Assembly (NCBI RefSeq): GCF_964019385.1
Contig: NC_088649.1
Coordinates: 6,990,503 to 7,054,502, forward strand
DNA from: Sycon ciliatum
Lineage: Eukaryota; Porifera; Calcarea; Leucosolenida; Sycettidae
Length of the DNA: 64,000 nucleotides
Direction of reading: 5' to 3'
The notes beneath the pieces are model-generated. The model ran no database searches. It worked only from the letters and a program-made list of their open reading frames with translations, and was not told the origin of the DNA. The position numbers and the translations under genes are program-made. How positions within the stretch are numbered: position 1 is the first letter of the stretch; every line of letters starts with the position of its first letter. Below, one piece after another: positions 21,571 through 34,338 of the stretch.

Positions 21571-24500
21571 GGATTTATTTATTTATTTATTTATTCAACA
21601 TCTCCTGGCCCGTCCGAAGACTGCCAATAAACATGAGAGGTCAGGTGATAGCCAACCACGGCAAGCTAAAAGGGAAAAAAAGAAAGATGCTGTCAGAGAG
21701 GGAAAGGAGATAGGGAGAGAAAAAGAAAGGGAGGCACATTAATAATACATGGGATCACTTCGGATGAGACAGTGTGGAAAGCTGGACTGTGAATTTCCTG
21801 ATATCCTGGCATGTCTTAATGCTAGTAGGCATGTTAGACCAAAGGGAGTATGCTGAGAAGAAAGGGGATTTCAAAAACAGAGAGGAACTAGCTCGGGGCA
21901 GTGATAAGGCATTGCGTGTTGGTCTAGTGGTAACAAACCAGTTGTACTTGGCAATATGTTTCGGGACTTGGGCTAGGAAGATTTTTTGCACAAGGATACA
22001 AAGATGCTGCTGATGTCGGGCAAGAAGAGGGTGCGTGGAAGCAAGTTTATAAAGACAAAGGGAGGCAAATGTTTGGTCTTTTCGAAACAGAATTTTCAGA
22101 AGCAAGCGTTGATGTACCTCCAGTCTGTGGAGTAAAGTCTGAGACAACCCGCACCAAGCTATATCGCAATAGTCAAATATAGGCAAAATGTACGACTTAA
22201 AGGACAATTCTCTGCAGTTATCATTCAAGTGTTGGCAGTGGGGTTGTAGCATACCTAAGGACGCACTCGCACGCTTGCACACAGACTGGACTTGTGGAGA
22301 CCAGGAGAGTTGGCGGTCGAGAATAACGCCCAGGTGCTTGTGCTCGTTAACAACTTTAATAGGTGTACTATTTAGACCAGGAAAATACAGAAGTTGAGTG
22401 GGGGGCGAGGGAGAGAAGAACATGGCCTCGGTTTTGGCGAGGTTAGGCTTCAGTTTCCAGGTTTCCATCCATGTTACTGTAGCGTTGACCCCGGACTGCA
22501 TGGAGGCCGTGAGGTTGTCTGCCGAGCTGTCGGAGCACATCAGAGCAGTGTCGTCAGCAAAAAGACTTACATTTGGTACAAGGGCTGGCAAGTCATTAAC
22601 GTACAGTAGAAATAGGAGCGGCCCAAGTATGGACCCCTGGGGTACCCCAGACACGACTAGTAATGGGTCTGATAGGGAGGTAGATACTCTGACAGTCTGG
22701 TGGCGGCAGGAAAGATAGGATGAGAGCCATTGCAGGGCTGGACCGTGTACCAAGAAGACGGACTCTAGCTTTGCAAGCAGACCACGATGCCAGACGGTGT
22801 CGAAAGCTTTCGCTAGGTCAAAGAACACGATGCCAACATGCCGCCTGAGGTTCCGCTGGGTGTAGATGTCTTGTACTAGACGTGTTAGTTGGAAAGTTGT
22901 GGAGTCTCCACGGCAGAAACCGGATTGAGATGGTGAAAGCGCTGGGGTGACGTGGCAGTACAGAGACTAAAAGAAAATACGTTCACAGACCTTGGCCACA
23001 GCGGGAAGGAGAGAGATTGGTCTGTAGTTGCCAGCCTGAGAGCGTTGGCCTTTCTTATAGATCGGGACGATAACAGCAGATTTCCAGACGGACGGAAATA
23101 CTCCTGTACGATATGACATGTTAAAGAGCAGGCACAAGGGATAGGACAGAGATGGCGCAAGCCATTTGAGAACCTCATTGGGTATGCCATCTTCGCCAGG
23201 GGACTTACAATTCTTCAGGAGTTTGAGGTGCTTACAGACGGTAGCAGTCGTGGTAACGACGCGTGTGAGTGGTGCGCTAAGTTCAGGGGCTGGGGACAGC
23301 GATGGAATGACCCAATTCGGATCTTCCGGAATGCCGGATGAAACAAACTGCTTGTTCAGTGTGTCTGCAATCGCCTTCACATCGTGCTGGCGGTTGCCAT
23401 TGGAGTCCGTCAGGTACTGGATTGGCGCGCGGGAGGTCCCGCGGCACTGGTTGCGAATGAATTGGTGGAGTGATGGGCGATCGGGGGAGGAGAGTGTTGC
23501 AGAAAGAGAGTTTAGAAAGGAGCGGTGTGAGGTACGAGAAAGGTGCTTGACGAAGTTGCGTTGAACTCGGTAAGCCTCCCGGTTAACCGGCGTTGGGAAT
23601 TTCTTGTAGATGCTGAAAAGATCACGCTTGCGCTTCACTTCAGATACGAGGGACCGTGTCACCCATGGGGGACTAGATGTCGAGGATGTTGGGTTGGAAT
23701 GTTTCCGGTTGTTGTAGCCGATAGCAAAGTTAGAGAGGTGCTGTTGGAACCCTCGTTCAAGGACGGCTGCAAAGTGATCTACCGCGGCGTCAACAGTTGG
23801 AGAGCCTTCTGGTTGCAGAAACGACCAGTCGTGGCAGGAGAAATCAGCGTTCATAGAGTCCCAGCACTGAGAGGGAACTCGACGGAAGCGATATGGGAAC
23901 GGTTTGCGAGAAGGAAGTGGCAGGTCTGGATCCGAGGGCAATGAGACGGCGAACTGGCATGAAACCATGAGATGGTCCGAGGAGCCAAGAGCGCAAGCTG
24001 TGTGAACGTCCGTCGCCAGCAGGGGTTGGTTCGTGAAGACAAGGTCTAGACATGACTGTGTTCCGGAAGATGTTGTGTGCGTTGGACTCTGCACCAGCTG
24101 ATCCAAACCGAAGCAGGTAAGGGTGCGAAAAAGTGCCGCCCCAGCAGGACACGTTAGATCCGATGGGCACCACCGTTTGTGCTTACTGTTGAAGTCCCCA
24201 GCCATTATGACATGGTACGATGACATGGGAACGGTTACCAAAGCACTAGCTAGCATATCACAGAAGTGGTCTATTTCCGTGGTTTTGACTGAGGGCGGAC
24301 GGTAGGTACAGCAGACGAGGATGGGTGTCGGGGAGCCTAAGATTGGGTGAAGCTCAACCCATACGGATTCACAGGTCGGACGAGCAAGGTCGTCGCGAAC
24401 TTGGACTCTTCCGAAGCGATTTTGCCGGACAAGAATCGCAACTCCACCATATCCTCTGGTTGCCGTACCGGATTTGTTATCATGAGATGGTCGGTCGCGA

Positions 24501-25020
24501 CGAAATGTGGTATAACCGGAGATGGTGAGCGCTATGCTTGGATTTAGCCATGTTTCATTTAGACAGATGACATCAGGTTTGTTGAAATCAGCAATGACAG
24601 ACAGTTCGGCAGATTTGTTAACGATTGAGCGGCAATTTACGGAAAGCAAGGTCAGTTTACCCTGGCAAGGGGGGAAGTAGGGCCGAGCCAGTGGATTCAG
24701 CTGTGGTCGCGCCATCATGCTGAGACTGAGGAGAGGACGTTGTTTGCCTGGTTGGCATTGCTGGTGTCAAAACTGTCCGCGGCAAAACGCCAGGGCCTAA
24801 CCGTGTGCGAAAGAGCATCCGGCCAGAACCCTTTGTCAACGACTGTGTTCTCATCAGCTGCCTCGACGGTCACCCGTGCGTAGGCAGTTCTGAAGTGCTT
24901 GGATGCAAATATGACACCTTCCTGAATCTGCACTCCTCGGGCAGAGCACCATTCAGCAATTGATGATGCGGAGCAGTGGGGCTGCACGGATCAACATGAC
25001 TGTCCACTCCATGCAACTTT
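21571..25020 (-). mobile_element. LINE A, nearly complete non-LTR retrotransposon
   Basis: On the minus strand the order is: end of ORF1 (24987-24715), ORF2 (24718-21755), a pyrimidine-rich 3' UTR, and an AAAT-repeat tail at about 21571-21595. The ORF1 remnant (CSASSIAEWCSARGVQIQ, HFRTAYARVTV, FWPDALSHTVRPWRF) is homologous to the C-terminal domain of ORF1 in LINE B at 51326. The 5' end is truncated within ORF1 near 25020. The ORF1 domain plus APE-type endonuclease plus RT places it in the CR1/Jockey-like group; I do not go finer. Confidence 0.85.
21755..24718 (-). pseudogene. LINE A ORF2: endonuclease and reverse transcriptase, one internal stop
   Basis: A single frame of 987 codons interrupted by one TAG (22967-22969, codon 584). 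The N-terminal third is an APE-like endonuclease: LLSVNCRSIVNKSAEL, NETWLNPSI, GGVAILVR, YRPP, MAGDFNSKH and SSDHLMVS carry the expected catalytic positions. The RT follows: YKKGQRSQAGNYRPISLLP, FFDLAKAFDTVWHRG, GVPQGSILGP and the active-site FADD near codon 720. The product would nick target DNA and copy the element RNA. With the stop inside the RT it should be dead unless read through. The rest of the frame is intact, implying a relatively recent loss. Confidence 0.85.
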
Positions 25021-26229
25021 CTGTACGCGCTGAGGGCGCCGGATCCGGTTATTCGACTGGATTTTTTGTAGTGGTTGTCAATACAGTTTAATGTCATAAA
25101 ATGGCTGTAAATACAGTATAATGTAAATAATAACAATTGTAATTGCAAATGTACAACTACGATGTACTTAGTACAGTCATGATCATACGCTCTCTTGTCA
25201 CGTGACAGTTCTGTCCGTTTGGTTTTAGCGAATTCAAATACTAAGAAAACAAAAACAAAGAAAACATGTCAAAAACCGGCCTTGGACACCGAACACAACT
25301 GCCTCAGGACTGGATAGCAGCTTCAGTCACCACCATCACGACAGAGGTGTCCATGGCTGGCAGGGGACGAATCCGCCGTGCGCCCCGCAAACAAGCAATG
25401 CTGGATCTCAGCAGGGAAAAAGACAGCCGGCACCGGATCCACGACATGACCTGGCTGTACGGCTCCTTCCTCTTCTCTGACTGGATTTCCATGTACACGA
25501 CAGTATATGTAGAGTGCTGCTCAATGAACTTGAACTTCGATCCCGCCAGGCAAGGATGTGCTGGAAGCTGTACAGCCCTAGACCTGCAAACACTGGGATT
25601 CACTAGACCTGCAAACACTGGGATGTTCACTAGCCGAGGGTGCAAATCCGACTCTATCAATCGGATTTTTCACCAACAAACAATGCACATTATGCACATG
25701 CATGCATACGATTGTATCTTCACCCGTTCAATCGTTGTGATGCAAAAAGAAAAGAAAACAGAAAACAAGTCTTTGTCGCACAAAGTCATGGCTATGCGCT
25801 TCCCATGCCGAACAAATCTTCCACTAACCTTGCCATTGTGTGTTGCACGGCAGACAGACATCAGGTCGCACGGGGCCCAGTGAAGAAAATTACCAACTAT
25901 TGCTGCATTAGTTGGAAGCAGGGAGTACTAAAATACCAAACTTACTACTGCTCCCTGGTTGGAGGTTTGCCGTTCACTGATTGATCTTCAGCGTCAAATG
26001 TTGGACTAATTTTGCTCCACCCCCCCCCTGTATCGTGGATCAAATAATATGTATGGAAGGACCAACGAACATGTACATTCACTCTTGTGTGGGGAAAGTC
26101 GTGTCACCCCCTTGTTCACTATCCTGGCTACGCCTCCTGGTAACAGTTTTATGATCTGGTTACTTTGGTGTACAGTTAAGTTAGTCATAACTTATAAGAA
26201 GAAAATAGGACCAAAGAGCTACACTTTAC
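25021..26229. other. No gene recognised
   Basis: Long frames exist but none has composition or motifs that support a gene. A 25-bp-scale tandem duplication built on AGACCTGCAAACACTGGGAT lies at about 25580-25630, and a loose hairpin with CAGGGAG/CTCCCTG ends at 25919-25957. Confidence 0.35.
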
Positions 26230-26440
26230 GCTGTAATGTCCACTAACACCACCAGTTGCTTCACAATCAGCTCATGCGATAACATTGCACTACACTGACC
26301 AACGGTACTGACGTTCTACACCTAACTGGCAATCAGCTCTAGCACATCTTGGAGGCGCACTCCTACAGCTTTCCAGCTGGGAAGGTTCTAGGTTATAGAC
26401 ATAAGGAGGGATAGGTGGGAGCAATCAAGACAAGCACGAG
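26230..26440. repeat. Diverged relative of the 47.5-kb palindrome arm
   Basis: Stretches such as ACATTGCACTACACTGACC, GACGTTCTACACCTA, CTTTCCAGCTGGGAAGGTTC and TAGGTTATAGACATAAGGAGG run in the same order as the left arm of the palindrome at 47472-48031 (GTGTACTGAAACATTCGACG, CCTTCCAACTTGGAAGGTTC, AAGGTTATGGAAAGACC). This copy has only one arm and is diverged, so the two belong to one dispersed family. Confidence 0.5.
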
Positions 26441-27107
26441 ATGAAAGTCTCAGCTGGGGAGGATGTTGGCGGATATACCTGTAGGTCGAGGACGATACTG
26501 GCAAAATCGTCAATCAAAACGGCCAAACCACAATTCAAGGACGCACAGCAGCATACCACACAACTTTTGTGACTCTAAGATTCAAAGATCGATTAGAGGG
26601 GAAGCTATATAAACACGAATTATGAGTAACCAAACGCCTCAGTACTACAGTTCAGTATATCGACCAAGACCTTTAAAATGTAGAAATAGGCAGCAGTAAC
26701 AAGCAGCATCTTCACACGCCGATCGTTGGTCCTCTCTTGTTTTTATAAATTAATCCTTGGCTCTCCACAGCAGTGTAATAAGTCATAACTTGTAACATTT
26801 TCCTTACTTTTCATTAACTTTTATTTGAGTAACGAATGAGGTTCTCGCAATTTGTCACAATTTGGCTATCTGGTCCTGATGTCTATTGGCATGCCACGCA
26901 AAGCACCTTTTTCGTTTTGTCATCAAGGACGTGTATTCCTATGCTTCCTGTTTGGCCTGTGAAAATGAGCCTCTTACGTTATGCAACTGTTTCAACACCA
27001 CTCTCTCTCTCTTCCAAGTCAGCTTGTCGACACGCGGGTAAAGGGAAGAAAGTGACTACATGTAATGCACCAGTAGAAACATTGATATGGGCTGCAGCTT
27101 ATAGGAC
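26441..27107. other. No gene recognised
   Basis: I see nothing that can be supported here. It is the last part of the block that interrupts the array between ZF4 and ZF5. Confidence 0.3.
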
Positions 27108-27390
27108 ATTCTTCACTTGCAAGAGTACCAGGCTAGCTGACGATCATTACCTTATCTCGAGGTACTAATAGCCAGGCTATTGCCTTCGCAATGTTCTGCC
27201 TCCATCATTAGCGAATGACTTTATCGACTGTCCGTGGTGGATAAAACATTCTTCACCTGCAAGAGGGCCAGGCTAGATGACGATCATTACCTTCTCTCGA
27301 TGTACTAGTAGTCAGTCTATTGACTTCAGAATTTCCTGCCTCAACCATAAGGGAATGGCTTTAAAGGCTGTCCGTAGTGGAAAGAATTTA
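27108..27390. repeat. Tandem duplication of array sequence
   Basis: A segment starting ATTCTTCACTTGCAAGAG and containing ACGATCATTACCTT, then GAATGACTTTATCGACTGTC, is repeated from 27249 (CACCTGCAAGAGGGCCAGG). The match is about 140 bp per copy. The same region is single-copy in the units at 6330-6440 and 35170-35290. Confidence 0.55.
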
Positions 27391-27944
27391 AGATTTCTCA
27401 AGAGATCTGTTCTTCTGCAGGTTTCAGTAGATGTTTCGGGAAAATTAGAAACAATTGTCAACACTGGATCGGTTGGGAAAGGATACCAGTCTTCGCGACC
27501 ACAGGGTTGGCAGATTTATTTATTTCACAGAAGATCATTGTATAGAATACAAATCCAAAACAAAATAATGCACATAAGATTACGGTTCTTCACTATCATA
27601 GCGTATCACATTTGTGGCTATGATCAGCCTTGGTTGATTAGTATCAAAGACTGGACTGTTTTCAAACTGCTGCAAATGTTTTCTCTCTTTCTAAGAAACA
27701 TAAACACACATTCCCTCTCTCACACACACCCATACTCTCTCACACACACCCATACTCTCTCATGCACTCTATCTCTCTCTCTCTCTCTCCCTCTCTCACT
27801 CACTTTTCCGTAGAACTCATTAGACACAAAAGAAGAAATGCATTTGTACACACAGTAAAAACTTTTAAACGACATTTTATGCATTTCATTTTACGTTGTG
27901 AATACGCTCGAGTTTATGAAAACCTTTGCGCACTCTTCGCACCT
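27391..27944. repeat. Array unit: downstream part of ZF5
   Basis: The shared segment resumes with the usual landmarks (ATTGCGTATCAC-like stretch, AGTATCAAAGACTGGACTG, GAACTCATTAGACAC). It contains a CT/CA microsatellite at about 27715-27800. The remains of the lost last finger lie next to the ZF5 stop. Confidence 0.5.
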
Positions 27945-29048
27945 TTACGGACGTTTTCCTGTGTGTATACGTTCATGATGACGTAGATGGTGTAACCGGT
28001 TGAATGACCTTCCACATGTCTTGCACGAAAAAGGTCTTTCTCCTGAATGGATACGTCCATGTCTTCGTAAACCGGATGATTCTGTGAATGACGCGCCACA
28101 TGTCTTACACTTGTGCGGTCTCTCTCCGGTATGAGCACGTTTATGAACACATAGAGTGCATGAGTGAGAGAAAGACATCCCGCATACATCACACTTGAAT
28201 GGTCGATCTCCAGTATGCGTACGTTTATGAGTACATAGATTGCTTGACTGAGTGAAAGACATCCCGCATACATCACACTTGAAAGGTCGATCTCCAGTGT
28301 GAATACGTTCATGGTCGCGGAGGTGAGAAACGTTCTTAAGTTCCTTCTTGCAAAACTGGCACCTTTGTGATGTCTTACATTTAGACCGCTTGTACGGATT
28401 CTGACTCTGAGCCATAACCTTAGCAAAATCAGATATTTGTTGGACAGGACCTCTGTGTTCAACCGGCTTGGCACACGAATCAGGTTGTTCCCATGCTTCA
28501 CGTGTTCTTCCAGCAGAAACTCCAGTATTGGACTCTGTGTCTGGAGTTAAGACGTCCATTTAAAACTGAGAAGATGGTTTCATAGGCGAAATACGTTTAT
28601 CATACGCGCTGAACGCAGAAGTCCGGTTCTCGACGTCTTCCAGTTCTGACGGTGCACTAGACGTAGCTTCATCCCTTTCGCTTTTGCGGTCAGTTCCATG
28701 TGTCGTATTGAAAGCTGGTTGACGATTAGAAATACGCGCCGAAAGAATTGTGTTCCACGCCCGTTTTATCAATGGCGGAGGAGAAACAGGAAATATGCTA
28801 CTGGTATCCTCAGGGGGTGTATTACTCGTGTCTTCTCTGTTTTCCAGTGAAGCGGATCTCATACACGACGCTTTCGCCGTGTTTTCTTCGCCAAAGTTTG
28901 ACTCAGAAAATGGTGGAACCGACGATTGGCCATGCTGTCTAGAAAGTTGGAGGAGCACATTCCCCTTTAACTTCATCAATGGCGGCATTGGTGGTAGTTC
29001 ATTAGAATCAATACTGCAGTCAGACTTCAACTGCTCAAAGTCTTCCAT
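27945..29048 (-). pseudogene. ZF5, C2H2 zinc-finger gene with internal stop (5 fingers)
   Basis: The frame runs from the conserved ATG at 29048 to 27945 but is split by a TAA at 28560-28562 (codon 163). There paralogs read QFEMD with GAA, so a single GAA-to-TAA change explains it. The next codon but one is an in-frame ATG opening a 204-residue frame that still contains all five fingers: NVSHLRD, QSSNLCT, HSCTLCV, ESSGLRR, RLHHLRH. The first finger has Leu in place of the core Phe. A second nonsense change (TAT to TAA) ends the protein at HTGKRP, before the terminal finger. It is either a pseudogene or, if translation restarts, a finger-only protein lacking the N-terminal region. Confidence 0.82.
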
Positions 29049-30733
29049 TGTTTCATAGACAGAATGGCAACAACTCTGGAAGGGAAATTGAATAACCGAG
29101 CCAATATTACTCGTAGCCACTTCACTCAGTGAATTTAAATTACGGATCCAGAATGGTTCGCTCTGTGGGCCGAGCCAATATTACTCTCAGCCACTTCACG
29201 CCGTGATTTTAAATTATGGATGCAAAATGGTTCGGTCTGTGTACTTTAATATCGTGTTCTAGTGTGAAAAGCCAAATTAGCTGATAAAAAAGGGTTTGCC
29301 ATAATTCTGACTGCCAGCAATGCGTGACAATTTTACGTATTTTCTCCACTTCAAGTACATGGCAACTTGCTGTCACAATCTCAAGCTTCCATGGACGTTT
29401 ACATCAATTGTCGCACAAAAGGATTTTAGTTGCCTGGGGAGCATCTTTTCGTTTTAAGTGAGAAATGATCACTCTTACTGTTCTTTGTCAGTGTCAACAC
29501 TACACGTTATTCTTCGGCACTGAACTGCCATTCTTAAATAAGTAAAGGATCTATCACTTCCGAAAATTTTACTTTTTCAAGAATGCAAAATGTCTGTTGC
29601 TGAGTAGAACATCGCGGAGAAGTGAGCGTTCCTGCACTGGTATGTGTTTGGATGTACCGGTACATTGTATTTCAGCATGGTGGAGTGGAAAAATTCAAAT
29701 TAGTTTTTTCAAGAAAACGCAAAAAGGGGGATGAGGTCCTCTGTGCTAGAAAAAAATCTCCCAATGAATACTTCTTGCTAAATGAGGACGTGGCTGTCTA
29801 TTTTGTCTCCCCTTGTAATGATTTGCTTATTTTCAGGACGATCATTTGTTCCGTCAGGGGATGATGGCCCTCATCTCTCTAATATGCTGGCGTGGCTAAG
29901 CGGTGCTGCCCGAGGAACTCTTCTATGATCAGGCAATTATGGCTTGATGGAGCTATATTGGTAGCCTGGTTTATCCACTGTGGCAAGTCTCGTTTGCAGA
30001 CCCATTAATCATGTGATGTTTTGACCATTTTTGAGGGGTTAGCTAATATCAAAATTCCCTTCAAACAACTTTTAAAGGGCTTTGCGCAGTCGATCTACAC
30101 ACCAAATAATCGTGCCTGCAAATTTTGAGCGAAATCGGAGAGATTGAAGTCTACAAGTTGTAGTCTTCTCAGACATGCTCATTCAACAAAGCCTTAGCTT
30201 ATATCTTCTTTCTATATAAAGTAAAACCTTCTGAGTTCAAAGGCTATACCAGAATAATACTATTAACTTCTGACATAATACATGAGAACAAGACCATGGA
30301 AACGAACATAAATACAGAACTACATTATCCACGTCAGCTTGCGATTCCGTACAATCATAGTCTATTACGTGTGTGGCTAGGACCAGACTTGTGTGAATAG
30401 CATCAAAGAGTGATTTCTTTTTCTAAATGCTGTGAATGTTTACTATCTTTAAACCAGACACACACACACACTGTTTCTCTCTTGATCTTACAATTCATAA
30501 GCGGGAAGAAAAGAAATACATTTTCACCCATACAAAACACTATCTACCGACTTTTAGGCTATTCATTGCAGGTTATAAATACACTGGTGTCTAGGATAAC
30601 ATGATGATGTTCTGAAAAACTTTGTGTACTCTCCGCACCTATACGGACGTTCTCCTGAATGTATACATTCATGGTCATGTAGTTGGGATGACTGTGTGGA
30701 TGACCTTACACATGTTTTGCACATGAAAAGTCT
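29049..30733. repeat. Array unit: intergenic DNA between ZF5 and ZF6
   Basis: The shared upstream and downstream segments are complete here. A 5'-flank piece of about 70 bp (GAGCCAATATTACTC to TTCGCTCTGTG) is tandemly duplicated at about 29098-29245. At 29752 the unit has a small deletion across the site where other copies carry the short LINE tail. No gene is supported. Confidence 0.55.
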
Positions 30734-31759
30734 TTATGCAGAATGGATCCGTTCATGTCTGCGTAAATTACACGACCGAGTGAACGATGTGCCACATGTC
30801 TTACACTTGTGCGGTCTCTCTCCAGTATGAGTACGTTGATGAACACGTAGATTGCTTGACGTAGTGAAAGACTTCTCGCATGCATCACACTTGAATGGTC
30901 GTTCTCCGGTATGAGTACGTTTATGAACATGTAGAGTGCTTGACCAAGAGAAAGATATGCCGCATACATCACACTTGAATGGTCGATCTCCAGTATGAGT
31001 ACGTTTATGAGCGCAGAGACTGCTAGAGTGAGTGAAAGACTTCCCGCATGCATCACACTTGAATGGTCGATCTCCAGTATGAACACGTTCATGTTCGCGG
31101 AGGTGAGATACTTTTTTGAACTCTTTTGGGCAAAACTGACACCTTTGCGAGGTCTTATACCTAGAACGCTTCTGTGAATCCTGATTCTGAGCCATCGCCT
31201 TAGAAGAGTCGGAATTTTGTCCAGCGCACACTCCAGTATTTGACGATTTGGACGGAGTTAAGGGGTCCATTTCAAACTGAGGAGATGATCTCACAGGCGA
31301 TGCACGTTTCTCGTACCCGCTGACCGCTGAAGTCCAGTTCACCACGTTTTCCATTTCAGAAGGTGTACTAGAAGTTGCTTCATCCCTTTCGCTTTCGTCG
31401 GCTGTTCGAAATGTCTGTTCGAAAGCTGGTTGACGGTTAGAAATGCTGCCGGAGAGAATTGTGTTCCTCGTCCATTTTATCAATGGCGGAGGAGAAACAG
31501 GAGTTAGGCTACTGGTACACTCAGGGGCTATGTTACTCGTGTCCTCTCTGTTTTGCAGTGAAGCAGATCTCATACACGATGCTTTCTCCATGTTTTCCTC
31601 TAAAGGGTTAGGCGCAGGAGATGGTGGAGCACACGATGGATCATGCTCTCTAGAAGTTTGTATGAGCTTCTTCCTCTTCGACTTCATCAATGGTGGCATG
31701 GGTGGTAGTTCATTCGAATCCACACTGCAGTCAGACATCGACTCCTCAAAGTCTTCCAT
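30734..31759 (-). CDS. ZF6, C2H2 zinc-finger protein (5 fingers)
   Basis: 341 residues. The shared N-terminal region is about 24 residues shorter than in paralogs: the [11 protein letters not shown] to RPIGQ stretch is missing between GVCAGQ and NSDSSK. Five fingers follow at about 207-339 with helices KVSHLRE, HSSSLCA, WSSTLHV, TTSSNLR (CEKSFTTSSNLRVH finger) and RSCNLRR. It ends at HSA because the linker codon GAA has become TAA. In the same frame after this stop another finger is still readable ([17 protein letters not shown]), so a formerly longer protein has been truncated. The start is the conserved ATG. Likely nuclear and DNA-binding. Confidence 0.86.
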   Translation of the reverse strand: MEDFEESMSDCSVDSNELPPMPPLMKSKRKKLIQTSREHDPSCAPPSPAPNPLEENMEKASCMRSASLQNREDTSNIAPECTSSLTPVSPPPLIKWTRNTILSGSISNRQPAFEQTFRTADESERDEATSSTPSEMENVVNWTSAVSGYEKRASPVRSSPQFEMDPLTPSKSSNTGVCAGQNSDSSKAMAQNQDSQKRSRYKTSQRCQFCPKEFKKVSHLREHERVHTGDRPFKCDACGKSFTHSSSLCAHKRTHTGDRPFKCDVCGISFSWSSTLHVHKRTHTGERPFKCDACEKSFTTSSNLRVHQRTHTGERPHKCKTCGTSFTRSCNLRRHERIHSA

Positions 31760-32286
31760 TTCTCACAGAACTTCATCAACTCTGGAAGGTAAATTGCATA
31801 GCACAGCTAATATTACTCGTAGCAACTTCACGCAACTACCAAAACAACGGATGTAGAATGGTTACAATCTGTGTACTTTAATATCGTATTCTAGTGTGTC
31901 AAAAGCCATAATATTATTAGTTGATACCAACGGGTTTGCTATATTTACGGCAGCCTGCAATACGTGCCAAGTATAAACACGTTCTCAACATCAAGTACAT
32001 GGGAACTTGCTGTTACCATCTCAAGCTGTCATGGAATTGTGCGCCAATTGTGGCACAAACAGAATCTGATGTTAGTTGCCAAAGGAGGATCGTGTCGTTT
32101 TTATTGATAAATGATCACTCATACCTAGAGTTGTCACTGTCAACGTTGCACTTCGTTCTTCAGTGCTCAGCTGCTATTCTGACACAAGTAACGGATCCAT
32201 CACTCACCAAAAATTCGCTGTTTCAGAATGAAGAGTAAGAACTCATACTCCGAGGGTAATGGAGTCTGGTTTTGAAGCCACTGTGA
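31760..32286. repeat. Array unit: upstream part of ZF6
   Basis: The shared 5' flank (TATTACTCGTAGCAAC, GTACATGGGAACTTGC, AACGGATCCATCACTC), interrupted at ATACAT by the transposon that follows. The other side of the unit continues at 35139. Confidence 0.55.
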
Positions 32287-32292
32287 ATACAT

Positions 32293-33843
32293 GTAGGTCT
32301 CAGTGAGCAGTCACGTCTCGATGACCGATCACGATCCCCGTGACCAATCAAACAGTCACAAATCCCCGAAGAGCAGTCATAAAGTCACAAACCAGTTTGA
32401 ATCCCGATGACCAGTCAGAAACAGCCGCGACTTTCTCTGTGAACGGTCACAGGATCCACGTCAAAATATTACGACTCAACTGCAGGCATTCACGCGTTCA
32501 GCATACTTTTTTCCTTCACAGGTTTCAGAAGTGAGCAAGAAAGATTTCGATCAACTCTCGATCTCCGCGTAGTTTACTTGTAGCTCGAGTCTGGTGTGTG
32601 TGGGCTCCTCTCCAAAACGAAGGGTGGTCGAAAATCTTGCAGGCTTCAGATAGAATCTCTTTTGATAGGACGTTCTGGCTAGTAGGTCGTGCTATTCATC
32701 ATATTTGAAGAACAAACTTCGTCGTTCAGAAAAGCTATTTCGGAATATTTTCAGTCCGACATGTAATTTTTGCATGCCGATCTTGCTAGAGCAGAGACTG
32801 ACTTCAACTGATCCAGCATGCAATCAGCACTCGATTTGTGTTTTTGGAGAGGATGGGTGACAAGATTACGGAGTCAGAAGTGGACATCGTCGACGATGCA
32901 GAGACGAAAATATAATGAAGATGGAAATGAAAATATGTTCATTTCCAAGAAGGTACTGAGTACATCAAGCACCTTCGTGTGTGTAGCTCTGTCTTTCTTG
33001 TGGAAGACTCCACAGAAAAACAATGTCCAGCTTGTTGAAACTGAAACTGCCTCTCAGTTGAAGTCGTTTAGGAAGACATCTATTCAAGACATCATTAATC
33101 CATTCTCAAGAACCATCGCAAGAAATTAAATCAAGTCATGTTTATCGATAAGAATGGCGAACTAGACCAGAGAAGTGTGAGTGTCTTGTTTTGACTGCAG
33201 GAAACCGTATTTCAATATTCTGGCTCAACGTAGTGCTTACGCAGTTTACTGCTTCGAACACATCGTCATTTCTACTCCCAAAATAACTCTGTAAAATTTA
33301 TTGATGCAACATTAATCATTATGCATCATGGTCTTTCTCGTTGTGCTGCTATAACGTGTATAAGTACATGCATACGAGTACTGTGTACCGTTTACTGTCT
33401 CCTTGTCACTGTTTTTGGGCGATCCTCCACACCTTCATTTGTCTTCCAATTATTGATTTTATAGAAATATTTACTCACTTCAACTTCTTTTGATTGCTGG
33501 TGCGAATGTAGCCTGCGATGCCTGCTTGTTAGTGAGAGTGCACCAGACATGTATCGATATGTTTGTCTGACGAGATGTTCTTGAACTGGCATGCTGCTTT
33601 GCTTAGATAAGGTTTAGAATTGGGTGCTCAATGGCCTGGAGGAATTAATCATGTTTGCGATCAGTATCACCAAGAGTACGGTTCTTCCGTCTACGCATCT
33701 CTTCTTGGCTTGTGGATTGGTTGAAAAGAGATAAAATAATAATACAGAAGTACTTGTGTCCAAGTGTCGTCATGAAAACAAGTTCTACCTCCGTAACTTT
33801 GTCCGCAAGGTCACGTGAATCTAGCTGGTAGTCCCGCTGCCTA

Positions 33844-33886
<43 letters not shown>

Positions 33887-33945
33887 GTGTGTGTGTGTGT
33901 GTGTGAGTAAGTGTGCGTGCGCATGTGTGTGTGTGCATGCGTGAG

Positions 33946-33979
<34 letters not shown>

Positions 33980-34211
33980 AGAATGTGTGTGTGTGTGTGT
34001 GTGTGTGATTTAGAGAATGTGTGTGTGTTTGTTTGTGTGTGTGTGGATGTGTGTGTGTGTGTGGATGTGTGTGTGTGTGTGTGGGTGTGTGTATGTGTGT
34101 GTATGTGTGTGTGTGTGTGTGGATGTGTGTGTGTGTCTCAAACTCTCTCTTCTACTCTCCCGCTGTCTTGGGGGCGGCGTGGCCAAGCATTTGGCAGCTG
34201 TACACCAGGCC

Positions 34212-34248
<37 letters not shown>

Positions 34249-34338
34249 GATGTGTGTGTGTGTCTCAAACTCTCTCTTCTACTCTCCCCCTGTCTCGGGG
34301 GCGGCGTGGCTAAGCATTTGGCAGCTGTACGCCAGGCC

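Noticed and set aside
25266-25883. A 205-codon frame on the plus strand
   Set aside because: No recognisable domain, no paralog, low-complexity composition, and a comparable frame on the other strand. I could not support it as a gene.
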